DNA of 6,021 bases from an uncultured Clostridia bacterium (GTDB lineage Bacteria; Bacillota_A; Clostridia; Oscillospirales; Acutalibacteraceae), in assembly GCA_944380625.1 (NCBI GenBank), contig CALWIE010000104.1, forward strand, positions 1 to 6,021, read 5' to 3'. A program made the translations under genes and the position numbers. This document shows, piece after piece, positions 1 through 4,488 of the stretch. The notes beneath the pieces were generated by a model, which searched no databases, had not been told where the DNA came from, and saw nothing but the letters and a program-made list of their open reading frames with translations. Each line of letters starts with the position of its first letter. Positions within the stretch are counted from its first letter, which is position 1.

Positions 1-1
1 G

Positions 2-124
2 GCCACCACCGAGATCTACACCCACACCTCCAGCAACCAGATGGAGGCGGCGATCAACGCGAACCCTCTGGCTAAGGTTTCGCCACCCCCCCCACAAAAG
101 AAGCCATCAAAGGATGAGGGCTGA
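2..124 (+). CDS. C-terminal end of a tyrosine-type site-specific integrase (5' part outside the window)
   Basis: The frame is open from the left edge to a TGA at 122-124 and gives 40 residues. The segment TTEIYTHTSS at the start resembles the end of phage and transposon tyrosine recombinases, where the Tyr of IYTH is the nucleophile that attacks the DNA; here it is codon 6, bases 17-19. A short helix (MEAAINANPLAK) follows, as expected after the active site, then a low-complexity Pro/Lys tail (VSPPPPQKKPSKDEG). The other catalytic residues (Arg, Lys, His-x-x-Arg) lie outside the window, so the class cannot be refined. The gene converges on xerD and shares a terminator with it. A second tyrosine recombinase facing xerD is more likely part of an integrated element than a housekeeping gene; that is inference. 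A run of eight C at 86-93 in the tail could cause frame errors there. Confidence 0.7.
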   Translation, partial: ATTEIYTHTSSNQMEAAINANPLAKVSPPPPQKKPSKDEG

Positions 125-140
125 AAAATTCCCGGAACGC

Positions 141-170
141 AAAAAGAGCGGCATTCTCGCCGCTCTTTTT
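141..170. terminator. Bidirectional intrinsic terminator between the integrase fragment and xerD
   Basis: AAAAAGAGCGGC at 141-152 and GCCGCTCTTTTT at 159-170 form a perfect 12-bp stem with a 6-nt loop (ATTCTC). The A-run on the left and T-run on the right give each strand a U-tract, so the hairpin can end the plus-strand integrase transcript and the minus-strand spoIIM-xerD transcript. It lies 16 nt past the integrase stop and 10 nt past the xerD stop. Confidence 0.93.
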
Positions 171-180
171 ATGCTTGTCC

Positions 181-1071
181 TCACCCCAGCTTGGCCTTGG
201 GGTGGCAGTGGTCGTAGACCTGCTTTACATGGTTGTCCAACAGCTGCACATACACCTGCGTGGAGGAAATGTCCGCATGGCCCATCATGGTTTGAATGTC
301 CTTTACGGAAGCGCCGTTTTCCAGCAGATGCAGGGCGAAAGAGTGGCGCAGGGTGTGAGGGGTGATCTCCTTGGTGATCCCGGCCTCTGTGGCGTAACCC
401 TTGACGATCTTCCAGAAGCCCTGGCGAGTCAGACGTCCCCCGTTCAAATTCACAAAGAGGGCGTTGCCGCTCTCCGGGCTGGTGATCAGCCCCCGCATCC
501 GGTAGATGTAGTCGGAAACCGCCACCACCGCAGAGGGGTAGATGGGAATGGAGCGCACCCCCTTGCTTCCCCGGCAGTACAGCACCCCAGACCGGAGGTT
601 CAGGTCTTTGATATTCAGATTGATAAGCTCCGACGCCCGGATGCCCGTGGCGTACAGCAGCTCCAGCATGGCCTTGTCCCGGCAGCCTTTGGGTTCGGTG
701 ATGTCCGGCTGGGACAAGAGCAGCTCGATCTCTTCCCCGGAGAGCACCTGGGGCAGCCTCTTCTCCGCCTTTTCCAGCTTGATGCCTTTGGCGGGGTTGC
801 GGTCCATCTCCCCCCGGAAGACGAGGAACTTATAAAAACAGCGCACCGAAGCCAAGTTTCGGGAAATGGTGGTGGGCGAACGCTTCAACTGGTGCAGGTG
901 CTCCACATACTCCCGGATCACCTGCTCGTCCGCCTCCACGGGAGACACGCCCAGCTCAGACAGATACTCCAAAAAGTACAGCGTGTCCCGGAGGTAGGAC
1001 TCCCGGGTGTTGGCTGAATTGGCTTTTTGATTGATCAAGTAATCGCTGAACAAAGAATAATAGTCGTTCAT
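181..1071 (-). CDS. xerD: Tyrosine recombinase of the XerC/XerD family, probably XerD
   Basis: This 296-residue protein has the normal length for Xer recombinases, which act on dif with FtsK to resolve chromosome dimers. The N-terminal SAM-like core-binding domain covers about residues 3-88 (NTRESYLRDT, SPTTISRNLASVRCFYKFL). The catalytic domain shows every expected residue: Arg145 in ATGIRASEL, Lys170 in RGSKGVRSIPI, His239 and Arg242 in HTLRHSFALHLL, His265 in MGHADISS and the nucleophile Tyr274 in TQVYVQL. I chose ATG at 1071, with AAGAGGG four bases upstream, over the in-frame GTG at 1089, which directly abuts the spoIIM stop and has no ribosome binding site. The gene is 18 nt downstream of the spoIIM-like gene and is probably co-transcribed, though a vegetative promoter inside that gene would be expected. 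XerC, or an element-borne integrase, cannot be fully excluded; the complete Xer length and the sporulation neighbour favour XerD. Confidence 0.9.
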   Translation of the reverse strand: MNDYYSLFSDYLINQKANSANTRESYLRDTLYFLEYLSELGVSPVEADEQVIREYVEHLHQLKRSPTTISRNLASVRCFYKFLVFRGEMDRNPAKGIKLEKAEKRLPQVLSGEEIELLLSQPDITEPKGCRDKAMLELLYATGIRASELINLNIKDLNLRSGVLYCRGSKGVRSIPIYPSAVVAVSDYIYRMRGLITSPESGNALFVNLNGGRLTRQGFWKIVKGYATEAGITKEITPHTLRHSFALHLLENGASVKDIQTMMGHADISSTQVYVQLLDNHVKQVYDHCHPKAKLG

Positions 1072-1089
1072 GATACCCTCTTCTTCCAC

Positions 1090-1728
1090 TCACAAAAATA
1101 ACCCAAAGACCGCAGCCGGCAGGGAAGCCAGCAGCGAGACGCCCGCCGCCAAGCTTAAAAACAGGAGAAAATCCTGAAAGTAAACTTTTAGATCCAGCCG
1201 CCTTTCCTGGGAGGAAAAACCGGCCTTTGCCAAACGGTGGGAAAAAACCAGCGCCCGCACGCCAAACAGCAGGAACAGCGTCCCCGTGGCGGCGGCAGCA
1301 GGCGTATATACCAACGCGGACCAGCAAAACTCTTTCAGGGCTCCCTCCCACAGAAAGGAGGAGGCGCCAACTCCCACGGCGAATCCCTGAAAAAAGAGAA
1401 ACGCGGGCACCGCAGCGATTCCAAAAGCAGTGATGCCCAACAGGAACAAGATAGAAAGGCCAATCAGCGCATGAAACAAAAGAGTGGTAAAACAAGAGGC
1501 GTATCCGGACCCCAAGGGAGGGATCCCAGAAAAACGCAGGGGAAAAAGCCAGCGCCCCTGGAACAATTCCCCAAACACAGCGGCGGCAGAACCAGCTGCG
1601 GCGCCTGCCGCAAGAAGCAGCAAAAGGAGCAAGAGGGGCCTTCGCTGAAAAAAGCGCTCCCAGGAGGGAGCCTCTCCCTGTGGAAGGAGAATTTTTGAGG
1701 CGGAGAAGCCTTTTCCATGTTCTTTCAT
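1090..1728 (-). CDS. spoIIM: SpoIIM-like stage II sporulation membrane protein
   Basis: A 212-residue, very hydrophobic protein, close to the roughly 214 residues of B. subtilis SpoIIM. SpoIIM works in the mother-cell membrane with SpoIID and SpoIIP to remove septal peptidoglycan and drive engulfment. I see a short polar N-terminus (1-30) and about five membrane segments: near 31-52 (with eight consecutive Leu), 79-98, 100-121, 132-156 and 188-211. The stretch ITAFGIAAVPAFLFFQGFAV resembles the conserved Gly-rich core of the SpoIIM/DUF95 family. The ATG at 1728 has GAGGAAG seven bases upstream (1736-1742). The gene precedes xerD by 18 nt, consistent with the neighbourhood seen in other Firmicutes, and a sigma-E-like promoter lies upstream. 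The identification rests on size, topology and context more than on invariant residues, so another polytopic membrane protein remains possible. Confidence 0.68.
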   Translation of the reverse strand: MKEHGKGFSASKILLPQGEAPSWERFFQRRPLLLLLLLLAAGAAAGSAAAVFGELFQGRWLFPLRFSGIPPLGSGYASCFTTLLFHALIGLSILFLLGITAFGIAAVPAFLFFQGFAVGVGASSFLWEGALKEFCWSALVYTPAAAATGTLFLLFGVRALVFSHRLAKAGFSSQERRLDLKVYFQDFLLFLSLAAGVSLLASLPAAVFGLFL

Positions 1729-1773
1729 GCAGACACTTCCTCGACAAGCAGGATGAACGAGCTTCTGTTCCCC

Positions 1774-1802
1774 ATACTATGAGCCGGGAAGGGCCGGTAT
1801 TC
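1774..1802 (-). promoter_or_regulatory. Candidate sigma-E-type promoter for spoIIM-xerD
   Basis: On the minus strand GAATACC (1796-1802) lies 14 nt before CATAGTAT (1774-1781). The mother-cell sigma-E consensus is KMATATT, 14-15 nt, CATACAMT, so these boxes match 5 of 7 and 6 of 8 positions at the right spacing. The start would be near 1767, giving a leader of about 40 nt to the ATG at 1728. B. subtilis spoIIM is sigma-E dependent, so the match fits the proposed gene. The same -10 could partly fit sigma-K. Confidence 0.45.
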
Positions 1803-1860
1803 ACAACTTGTAAAAAATGAATAAGTGATCTTTTTTATTAGAAACTTAAGTTGCGTTTTC

Positions 1861-1903
1861 TTTCCTCTGCTGCCCGAAGAGCTCTTTGTGGATACAGAGG
1901 AAA
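1861..1903. repeat. Inverted repeat in the spoIIM-to-TIGR04086 intergenic region
   Basis: TTTCCTCTG (1861-1869) is the exact reverse complement of CAGAGGAAA (1895-1903). Pairing can continue for a few more bases after one mismatch (1856-1859 with 1905-1908). The 25-nt loop contains the perfect palindrome AAGAGCTCTT. The hairpin is followed by no T-run on either strand, so it is not an ordinary terminator. It may belong to the 3' part of the candidate RNA upstream or be a separate element. Confidence 0.4.
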
Positions 1904-1989
1904 AAAAGGAGGGAAATTCCAGAGAATTGTCTGAAATAACGAAGGGCGGTCAGAGGCCGATTCCCCAAAATATACGGCCGCACACCCGG

Positions 1990-2121
1990 CACAGGGGGCA
2001 TATCTTGTGTTTGAGGAGTGGGGAAATACTTGAAAAATTCCAGGTTTTTTAAGGCTTTGTCCCTTTTAGAGGGCCTCTTTTTCCTTTTTGGGAAAGCCGA
2101 AGCCCCACGCTCCCCCTGTGA
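1990..2121 (-). ncRNA. Candidate structured non-coding RNA of unknown family
   Basis: A strong sigma-A promoter on the minus strand predicts an RNA starting near 2121-2123. Its first bases, CACAGGGGG (2120 down to 2112), pair perfectly over 9 bp with CCCCCTGTG (1998 to 1990). Nested inside are GTGGGG (2108-2103) with CCCCAC (2023-2018), then GGCTTT plus CCC with GGG plus AAAGCC between about 2100 and 2052, and an A/T-rich stem near 2029-2053. Together these give a rod-like fold with an asymmetric bubble (3 nt against 19 nt). No reading frame with a proper start and ribosome binding site exists here. The true 3' end is unknown: it may lie near the closing stem or further on, for instance at the T7 tract (minus strand) at 1901-1907. 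A 5' leader of spoIIM is the main alternative. The rod shape recalls 6S RNA, but I do not recognise the conserved sequence of that or any other family. Confidence 0.4.
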
Positions 2122-2127
2122 ATATAT

Positions 2128-2156
2128 ACTATAATACAAAACTTCGGATTTTGCAA
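2128..2156 (-). promoter_or_regulatory. Sigma-A promoter for the candidate RNA
   Basis: Minus-strand TTGCAA (2151-2156), a 17-nt spacer and TATAGT (2128-2133) form a near-consensus promoter, and the -10 sits in an AT-rich run. The region upstream (2160-2205) is rich in A and T tracts, like an UP element, which is typical of stable-RNA promoters. The predicted start is near 2121-2123. The nearest minus-strand gene is almost 400 nt further on, so this promoter serves either a non-coding RNA or a very long leader. Confidence 0.7.
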
Positions 2157-2202
2157 GGGAAATGCGGATATTTTTTCAAAGTTATTTTAACTTCGAGATT
2201 TT
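2140..2202. repeat. Imperfect direct repeat flanking the RNA promoter -35 region
   Basis: AACTTCGGATTTT at 2140-2152 recurs as AACTTCGAGATTTT at 2189-2202, 49 nt apart start to start. The first copy lies within the promoter spacer and reaches the -35 box. The second overlaps the right arm of a perfect 6-bp dyad, AAGTTA-TTT-TAACTT (2179-2193). The arrangement could be a regulator site, or chance in AT-rich DNA. Confidence 0.3.
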
Positions 2203-2279
2203 ATGTATTTTTGATTATGTAAACAAATGTATTTTTTCTGTTTTAAGCTTATGTCCACCCACAAATTATTGCGTGTATA

Positions 2280-2309
2280 AAAATGCGCACGGCAAGCCGT
2301 ACGCATTTT
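2280..2309 (-). terminator. Intrinsic terminator downstream of the TIGR04086-like gene
   Basis: Read on the minus strand, AAAATGCGTACGG and CCGTGCGCATTTT pair over 13 bp around a CTTG loop, with one G-U pair. On the plus strand the same position would be a C-A mismatch, so the hairpin is built for minus-strand RNA. The stem runs into a T-run and ATA. It begins 16 nt past the stop of the 127-residue gene. Confidence 0.88.
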
Positions 2310-2325
2310 CCCTCTTTACTGGCGT

Positions 2326-2709
2326 TTAAAATTTCACTCGCGTTTTGCGGTTTACTCCCAGGATTCCTCCCAGGCACCCGCCGAGCAGGACGCCCCCCAA
2401 ACGGGCGGCGCCTCCCAGGGTGACCGCCGTCCCCTGAAGAGCCCACGTTCCCAGAGCCAGTGCTGCAACTAGGATCAGGCCGCAAGCTCCGCCTACCAGC
2501 GCCCCTTTCTCCCTGGCAAACATTGCGCCGAGCAGCCCTCCTAGAAAGGCCGCCGTACATAAAATGGCGGTCACAGCCACTTCGAGGACCGCCCCTTGGG
2601 GCAGCCATCCCGTTTTGTCGATTACCAGCGCCCCTGCACACAGCAACGCTGCGCCGCTTGCGCAGGCCGCCGCCAGGGCGAAAAGAATCCCCTTGAGCTT
2701 TCTGGCCAT
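2326..2709 (-). CDS. Small four-helix membrane protein, TIGR04086 / DUF3792-like
   Basis: A 127-residue, Gly/Ala/Leu-rich integral membrane protein with about four helices: near residues 8-30, 40-63, 68-90 and 97-118, and short basic ends (MARKLK and RKTRVKF). The function is unknown. I assign it to the TIGR04086 family from its size, its four-helix Gly-rich pattern and its position directly downstream of yajC, where this family is commonly found in Clostridia; there is no catalytic signature. The ATG at 2709 is preceded by AAAGGGGGAG a few bases upstream. A terminator separates it from yajC, so it depends on read-through or on its own weak promoter. In related genomes the gene is, as far as I recall, often followed by the SCIFF peptide and its radical-SAM enzyme. 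Here it is followed by a terminator and no such gene. Confidence 0.75.
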   Translation of the reverse strand: MARKLKGILFALAAACASGAALLCAGALVIDKTGWLPQGAVLEVAVTAILCTAAFLGGLLGAMFAREKGALVGGACGLILVAALALGTWALQGTAVTLGGAARLGGVLLGGCLGGILGVNRKTRVKF

Positions 2710-2732
2710 TGTCTCTCCCCCTTTCTTTTTTC

Positions 2733-2761
2733 ATTTCTATGCGTGCCCGGGGGAAAAAAGA
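2733..2761 (-). promoter_or_regulatory. Weak candidate promoter for the TIGR04086-like gene
   Basis: Minus-strand TTGTCT and CATAGA are separated by 17 nt, each matching 4 of 6 sigma-A consensus bases. The -35 overlaps the T-run of the yajC terminator. The spacing is right but both boxes are poor, so this is tentative. It matters because the terminator would otherwise cut the gene off from yajC. Confidence 0.25.
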
Positions 2762-2789
2762 CAAAAAAGAAGAGGCAAACTGCCTCTTC
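2761..2789 (-). terminator. Intrinsic terminator downstream of yajC
   Basis: Minus-strand GAAGAGGCA (2789-2781), a GTT loop and TGCCTCTTC (2777-2769) make a perfect 9-bp stem followed by TTTTTTGT (2768-2761) and a second T-run. It starts 23 nt past the yajC stop, and its end lies about 50 nt from the start of the next gene. Confidence 0.92.
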
Positions 2790-2812
2790 CCTCTCGCCGG
2801 CCTATATTCTTT

Positions 2813-3151
2813 TTAGGAGGAAGCCTGCTCCTCCTCGTGGACGGTGTCCACACTGCCAATGGCCCAGCGCTTGATGCGGATCCGGGCCTTGTCGCTGCCG
2901 GTTTCAATCACAATGGAGTCCGTCTCCTCTTTTACAGCGACGATCTTGCCGCAAATGCCGCCGATGGTGGTGACCTCGTCCCCCACCTGGGCGTTCTTGC
3001 GCATTTCGGCTTCTTTCTTTTTCCGCTTGCTCTGCGGCCGGAAGAAGATAAAGTACAGGGCCACAATAAAGACGGCGTACACCAAAAGCATCACAATGGT
3101 GGGCATGCCGCCCATGCCAGAAGCGGTATCAAGGGTCATGAACTGATTCAT
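2813..3151 (-). CDS. yajC: YajC, Sec translocase accessory subunit
   Basis: A 112-residue protein with the classic YajC layout: a single membrane helix at about 17-37 (MPTIVMLLVYAVFIVALYFI), the FFRPQSKRKKKE junction at 36-47, and the cytoplasmic motif QVGDEVTTIGGICGKIVAV at 55-73. YajC associates with SecDF and the SecYEG channel and supports protein export, but is not essential where studied. The C-terminus ends in an acidic tail (HEEEQASS). It lies immediately downstream of tgt, the classical tgt-yajC order, but has its own sigma-A promoter and terminator and so forms an independent unit; no secD or secF follows in this window. The ATG at 3151 lies 12 nt from GGAGG (3164-3168), which is long. 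An earlier ATG at 3159 opens only a three-codon frame, Met-Thr-Lys-stop, whose TGA overlaps the yajC ATG. Confidence 0.95.
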   Translation of the reverse strand: MNQFMTLDTASGMGGMPTIVMLLVYAVFIVALYFIFFRPQSKRKKKEAEMRKNAQVGDEVTTIGGICGKIVAVKEETDSIVIETGSDKARIRIKRWAIGSVDTVHEEEQASS

Positions 3152-3182
3152 TTTGTCATTGCACCTCCGAGTTAATGTTTAG

Positions 3183-3211
3183 ATTATAACAAGAATGGGT
3201 GAAACTTGCAA
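3183..3211 (-). promoter_or_regulatory. Sigma-A promoter of yajC
   Basis: Minus-strand TTGCAA (3206-3211), a 17-nt spacer and TATAAT (3183-3188), with TG one base before the -10 (extended -10), form a strong promoter. The predicted start is near 3176, leaving a leader of about 25 nt to the yajC ATG. The promoter lies in the short gap after tgt, where I see no convincing terminator, so read-through from tgt may also contribute. Confidence 0.88.
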
Positions 3212-3233
3212 GCCAAACCGGAAACTTTTCCCG

Positions 3234-4364
3234 TTAAATCCGCCTGCCCAAGGCTTCGGCGTGTTCCCGGTAAAAAGCTTCGTAGCGCCCCTCGTCCAAA
3301 GCGGAGCGGATCTCCTCCATCAGGTGGTTATAGAAATAGAGGTTGTGCATCACCGTCAGGCGCATGGCAAGCATTTCGCCGGCTTTAAACAGATGGTGGA
3401 TGTACGCCCGGGTAAACTTTTGGCACACCGGGCACTGGCACTCCTCGTCCAAGGGGGCCTCGTCCAGCTCGTATTTGGCGTTTAAAAGGTTCCGGCAGCC
3501 CTCCCAGGTGAAGGCGTGGCCGTGACGGGCATTGCGGCTGGGCATGACGCAGTCGAACAGATCCACGCCCCGTCGGACCGCCTCCAGGATATTGAGAGGG
3601 GTCCCCACGCCCATGAGATAGCGGATCTTCCCCTGGGGCATGTAAGGCTCCACCGCCTCGATGATCCGGTACATCTCCTCCGTGGGCTCCCCCACCGCCA
3701 GGCCGCCGATGGCGTAGCCGTCCAGATCCATGTCCCCAATGCGCTTCATGTGCTCCACCCGCAGGTCCGCAAAGGTGCAGCCCTGGTTGATGCCAAACAG
3801 CAGCTGGCGGGGGTTGACCGTACCTTCCAGGCTGTTGAGGCGGGCCATCTCCTTTTTGCAGCGCTCCAGCCACCGGGCGGTGCGCTGGCAGGAGGCTTTG
3901 GCGTATTCGTAGGTGGCCGGGTTCTCCACGCACTCGTCAAAGGCCATGGCGATGGTGGAGCCCAGATTGGACTGGATCCTCATGCTCTCTTCCGGGCCCA
4001 TGAAAATCCTGCGGCCGTCCACGTGAGAGGCAAAGGTGACCCCTTCCTCCTTGATGTTCCGGAGCTTTGCCAAGGAGAACACCTGGAACCCGCCGCTGTC
4101 GGTGAGGACAGGTCCCTCCCAGCCGGTGAACTTGCGGATGCCTCCCAGTTTTTTCACCGTCTCGTCGCCAGGGCGCAAGTGCAAGTGATAGGTGTTGCAC
4201 AGCTGCACCTGGCAGTGGAGGTCCTTTAGGTCATAGGCGGAGACAGCCCCCTTGATGGCCCCGGCGGTAGCCACGTTCATAAAGGCGGGGGTCTGCACGG
4301 TGCCGTGGACCGTCTCAAACGTCCCCCGGCGGGCGGCGCCCTCCTGCTTTAAAAGTTGGTACAT
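3234..4364 (-). CDS. tgt: Queuine / preQ1 tRNA-guanine transglycosylase (TGT)
   Basis: TGT swaps guanine-34 in GUN anticodons (Tyr, His, Asn, Asp tRNAs) for preQ1 in bacteria, a step in queuosine synthesis. This 376-residue protein has the family's normal length and a complete set of motifs: Asp89 in TDSGGFQVFS (general acid/base), Asp143-Glu-Cys145 (FDEC), GINQG at 191-195, GLAVGE at 221-226, MGVGTP at 251-256, the presumed nucleophile Asp271 in DLFDCVMPSRNARHG, and the zinc site Cys309-x-Cys311-x2-Cys314 with His340. I chose ATG at 4364, which has AAGGAG eight bases upstream (4373-4378). The in-frame extension to 4424 adds 20 residues that do not look like TGT, and it would start inside a terminator-like hairpin. 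The gene has its own promoter, with an unusual hairpin in the leader. queA, a frequent partner, is not upstream; a copper ATPase gene is. Confidence 0.97.
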   Translation of the reverse strand: MYQLLKQEGAARRGTFETVHGTVQTPAFMNVATAGAIKGAVSAYDLKDLHCQVQLCNTYHLHLRPGDETVKKLGGIRKFTGWEGPVLTDSGGFQVFSLAKLRNIKEEGVTFASHVDGRRIFMGPEESMRIQSNLGSTIAMAFDECVENPATYEYAKASCQRTARWLERCKKEMARLNSLEGTVNPRQLLFGINQGCTFADLRVEHMKRIGDMDLDGYAIGGLAVGEPTEEMYRIIEAVEPYMPQGKIRYLMGVGTPLNILEAVRRGVDLFDCVMPSRNARHGHAFTWEGCRNLLNAKYELDEAPLDEECQCPVCQKFTRAYIHHLFKAGEMLAMRLTVMHNLYFYNHLMEEIRSALDEGRYEAFYREHAEALGRRI

Positions 4365-4394
4365 GGATCCTACTCCTTCAATTTCAGCATTCCA

Positions 4395-4424
4395 TAAAAA
4401 TGCGGCGCCAGAAAGGCACCGCAT
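4395..4424 (-). terminator. Terminator-like hairpin after copA/copZ, within the tgt leader
   Basis: On the minus strand ATGCGGTGCC (4424-4415), a TTTCT loop and GGCGCCGCAT (4409-4400) form a 10-bp stem with one G-U pair, followed by TTTTA. The plus strand would have a C-A mismatch at that pair, so it is built for minus-strand RNA. It ends the copA/copZ transcript, but it also lies downstream of the tgt promoter and about 30 nt before the tgt ATG, so tgt transcripts must pass it. The short U-tract suggests incomplete termination. Confidence 0.75.
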
Positions 4425-4442
4425 CCCTTTTTGCCGAAAAGT

Positions 4443-4471
4443 ATTATACCCTGTTTGACAGGCCCCGTCAA
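4443..4471 (-). promoter_or_regulatory. Sigma-A promoter of tgt
   Basis: Minus-strand TTGACG (4466-4471), a 17-nt spacer and a perfect TATAAT (4443-4448). The predicted start is near 4436, giving a leader of about 72 nt. The spacer contains the dyad CCTGT-TTG-ACAGG (4450-4462), and the -35 forms a second, overlapping dyad, TTGAC with GTCAA. Either could bind a regulator. Confidence 0.88.
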
Positions 4472-4488
4472 GGCTTGTTTTGAGGGGC

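Larger units (their letters stand above)
1803..2279. other. Intergenic stretch without a convincing protein gene
   Basis: I see no frame with a plausible start, ribosome binding site and protein-like composition in either direction. The longest minus-strand frame here would have to start with TTG inside a promoter -10 region. The contents are the candidate RNA, its promoter, the direct and inverted repeats listed separately, and an AT-rich segment at about 2160-2279 in which I see no further gene. Confidence 0.7.

Noticed and set aside
175..1017. 280-codon open frame on the plus strand opposite xerD
   Set aside because: It is the mirror of a clear Xer recombinase with all catalytic residues; its His/Gly/Val-rich translation resembles no protein and reflects GC-rich codon bias on the other strand.
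1072..1089. GTG at 1089 as the xerD start
   Set aside because: It directly abuts the spoIIM stop without a ribosome binding site; the ATG at 1071 has AAGAGGG upstream and matches the usual Xer N-terminus.
956..1804. 282-codon minus-strand frame overlapping spoIIM and the start of xerD
   Set aside because: It overlaps two better genes in another frame, starts within the putative promoter region without a ribosome binding site, and has an Arg/Gly/Cys/Trp-rich composition typical of out-of-frame reading.
1825..2052. 75-codon plus-strand frame in the intergenic region
   Set aside because: No convincing promoter or ribosome binding site, no recognisable motif, and it runs antisense to the candidate RNA.
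1846..2139. 97-codon minus-strand frame in the intergenic region
   Set aside because: It would start with TTG inside the sigma-A promoter, upstream of the expected RNA start. The first later Met (codon 47) has no ribosome binding site, and the composition is not protein-like.
2249..2764. 171-codon minus-strand frame over the TIGR04086-like gene
   Set aside because: Arg/Gly-rich shadow frame; the alternative frame gives a clean four-helix membrane protein with a good ribosome binding site, followed by its own terminator.
3516..4229. 237-codon plus-strand frame opposite tgt
   Set aside because: Antisense shadow of a fully conserved TGT sequence.
4365..4424. 20-residue N-terminal extension of TGT
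   Set aside because: The extension would begin inside the terminator hairpin and has no ribosome binding site; the ATG at 4364 has AAGGAG at 8 nt and gives the usual family length.
4365..4436. preQ1 riboswitch in the tgt leader
   Set aside because: The leader lacks the small pseudoknot with a C-rich loop and A-rich tail of known preQ1 classes; only a terminator-like hairpin and a weak competing stem are visible.
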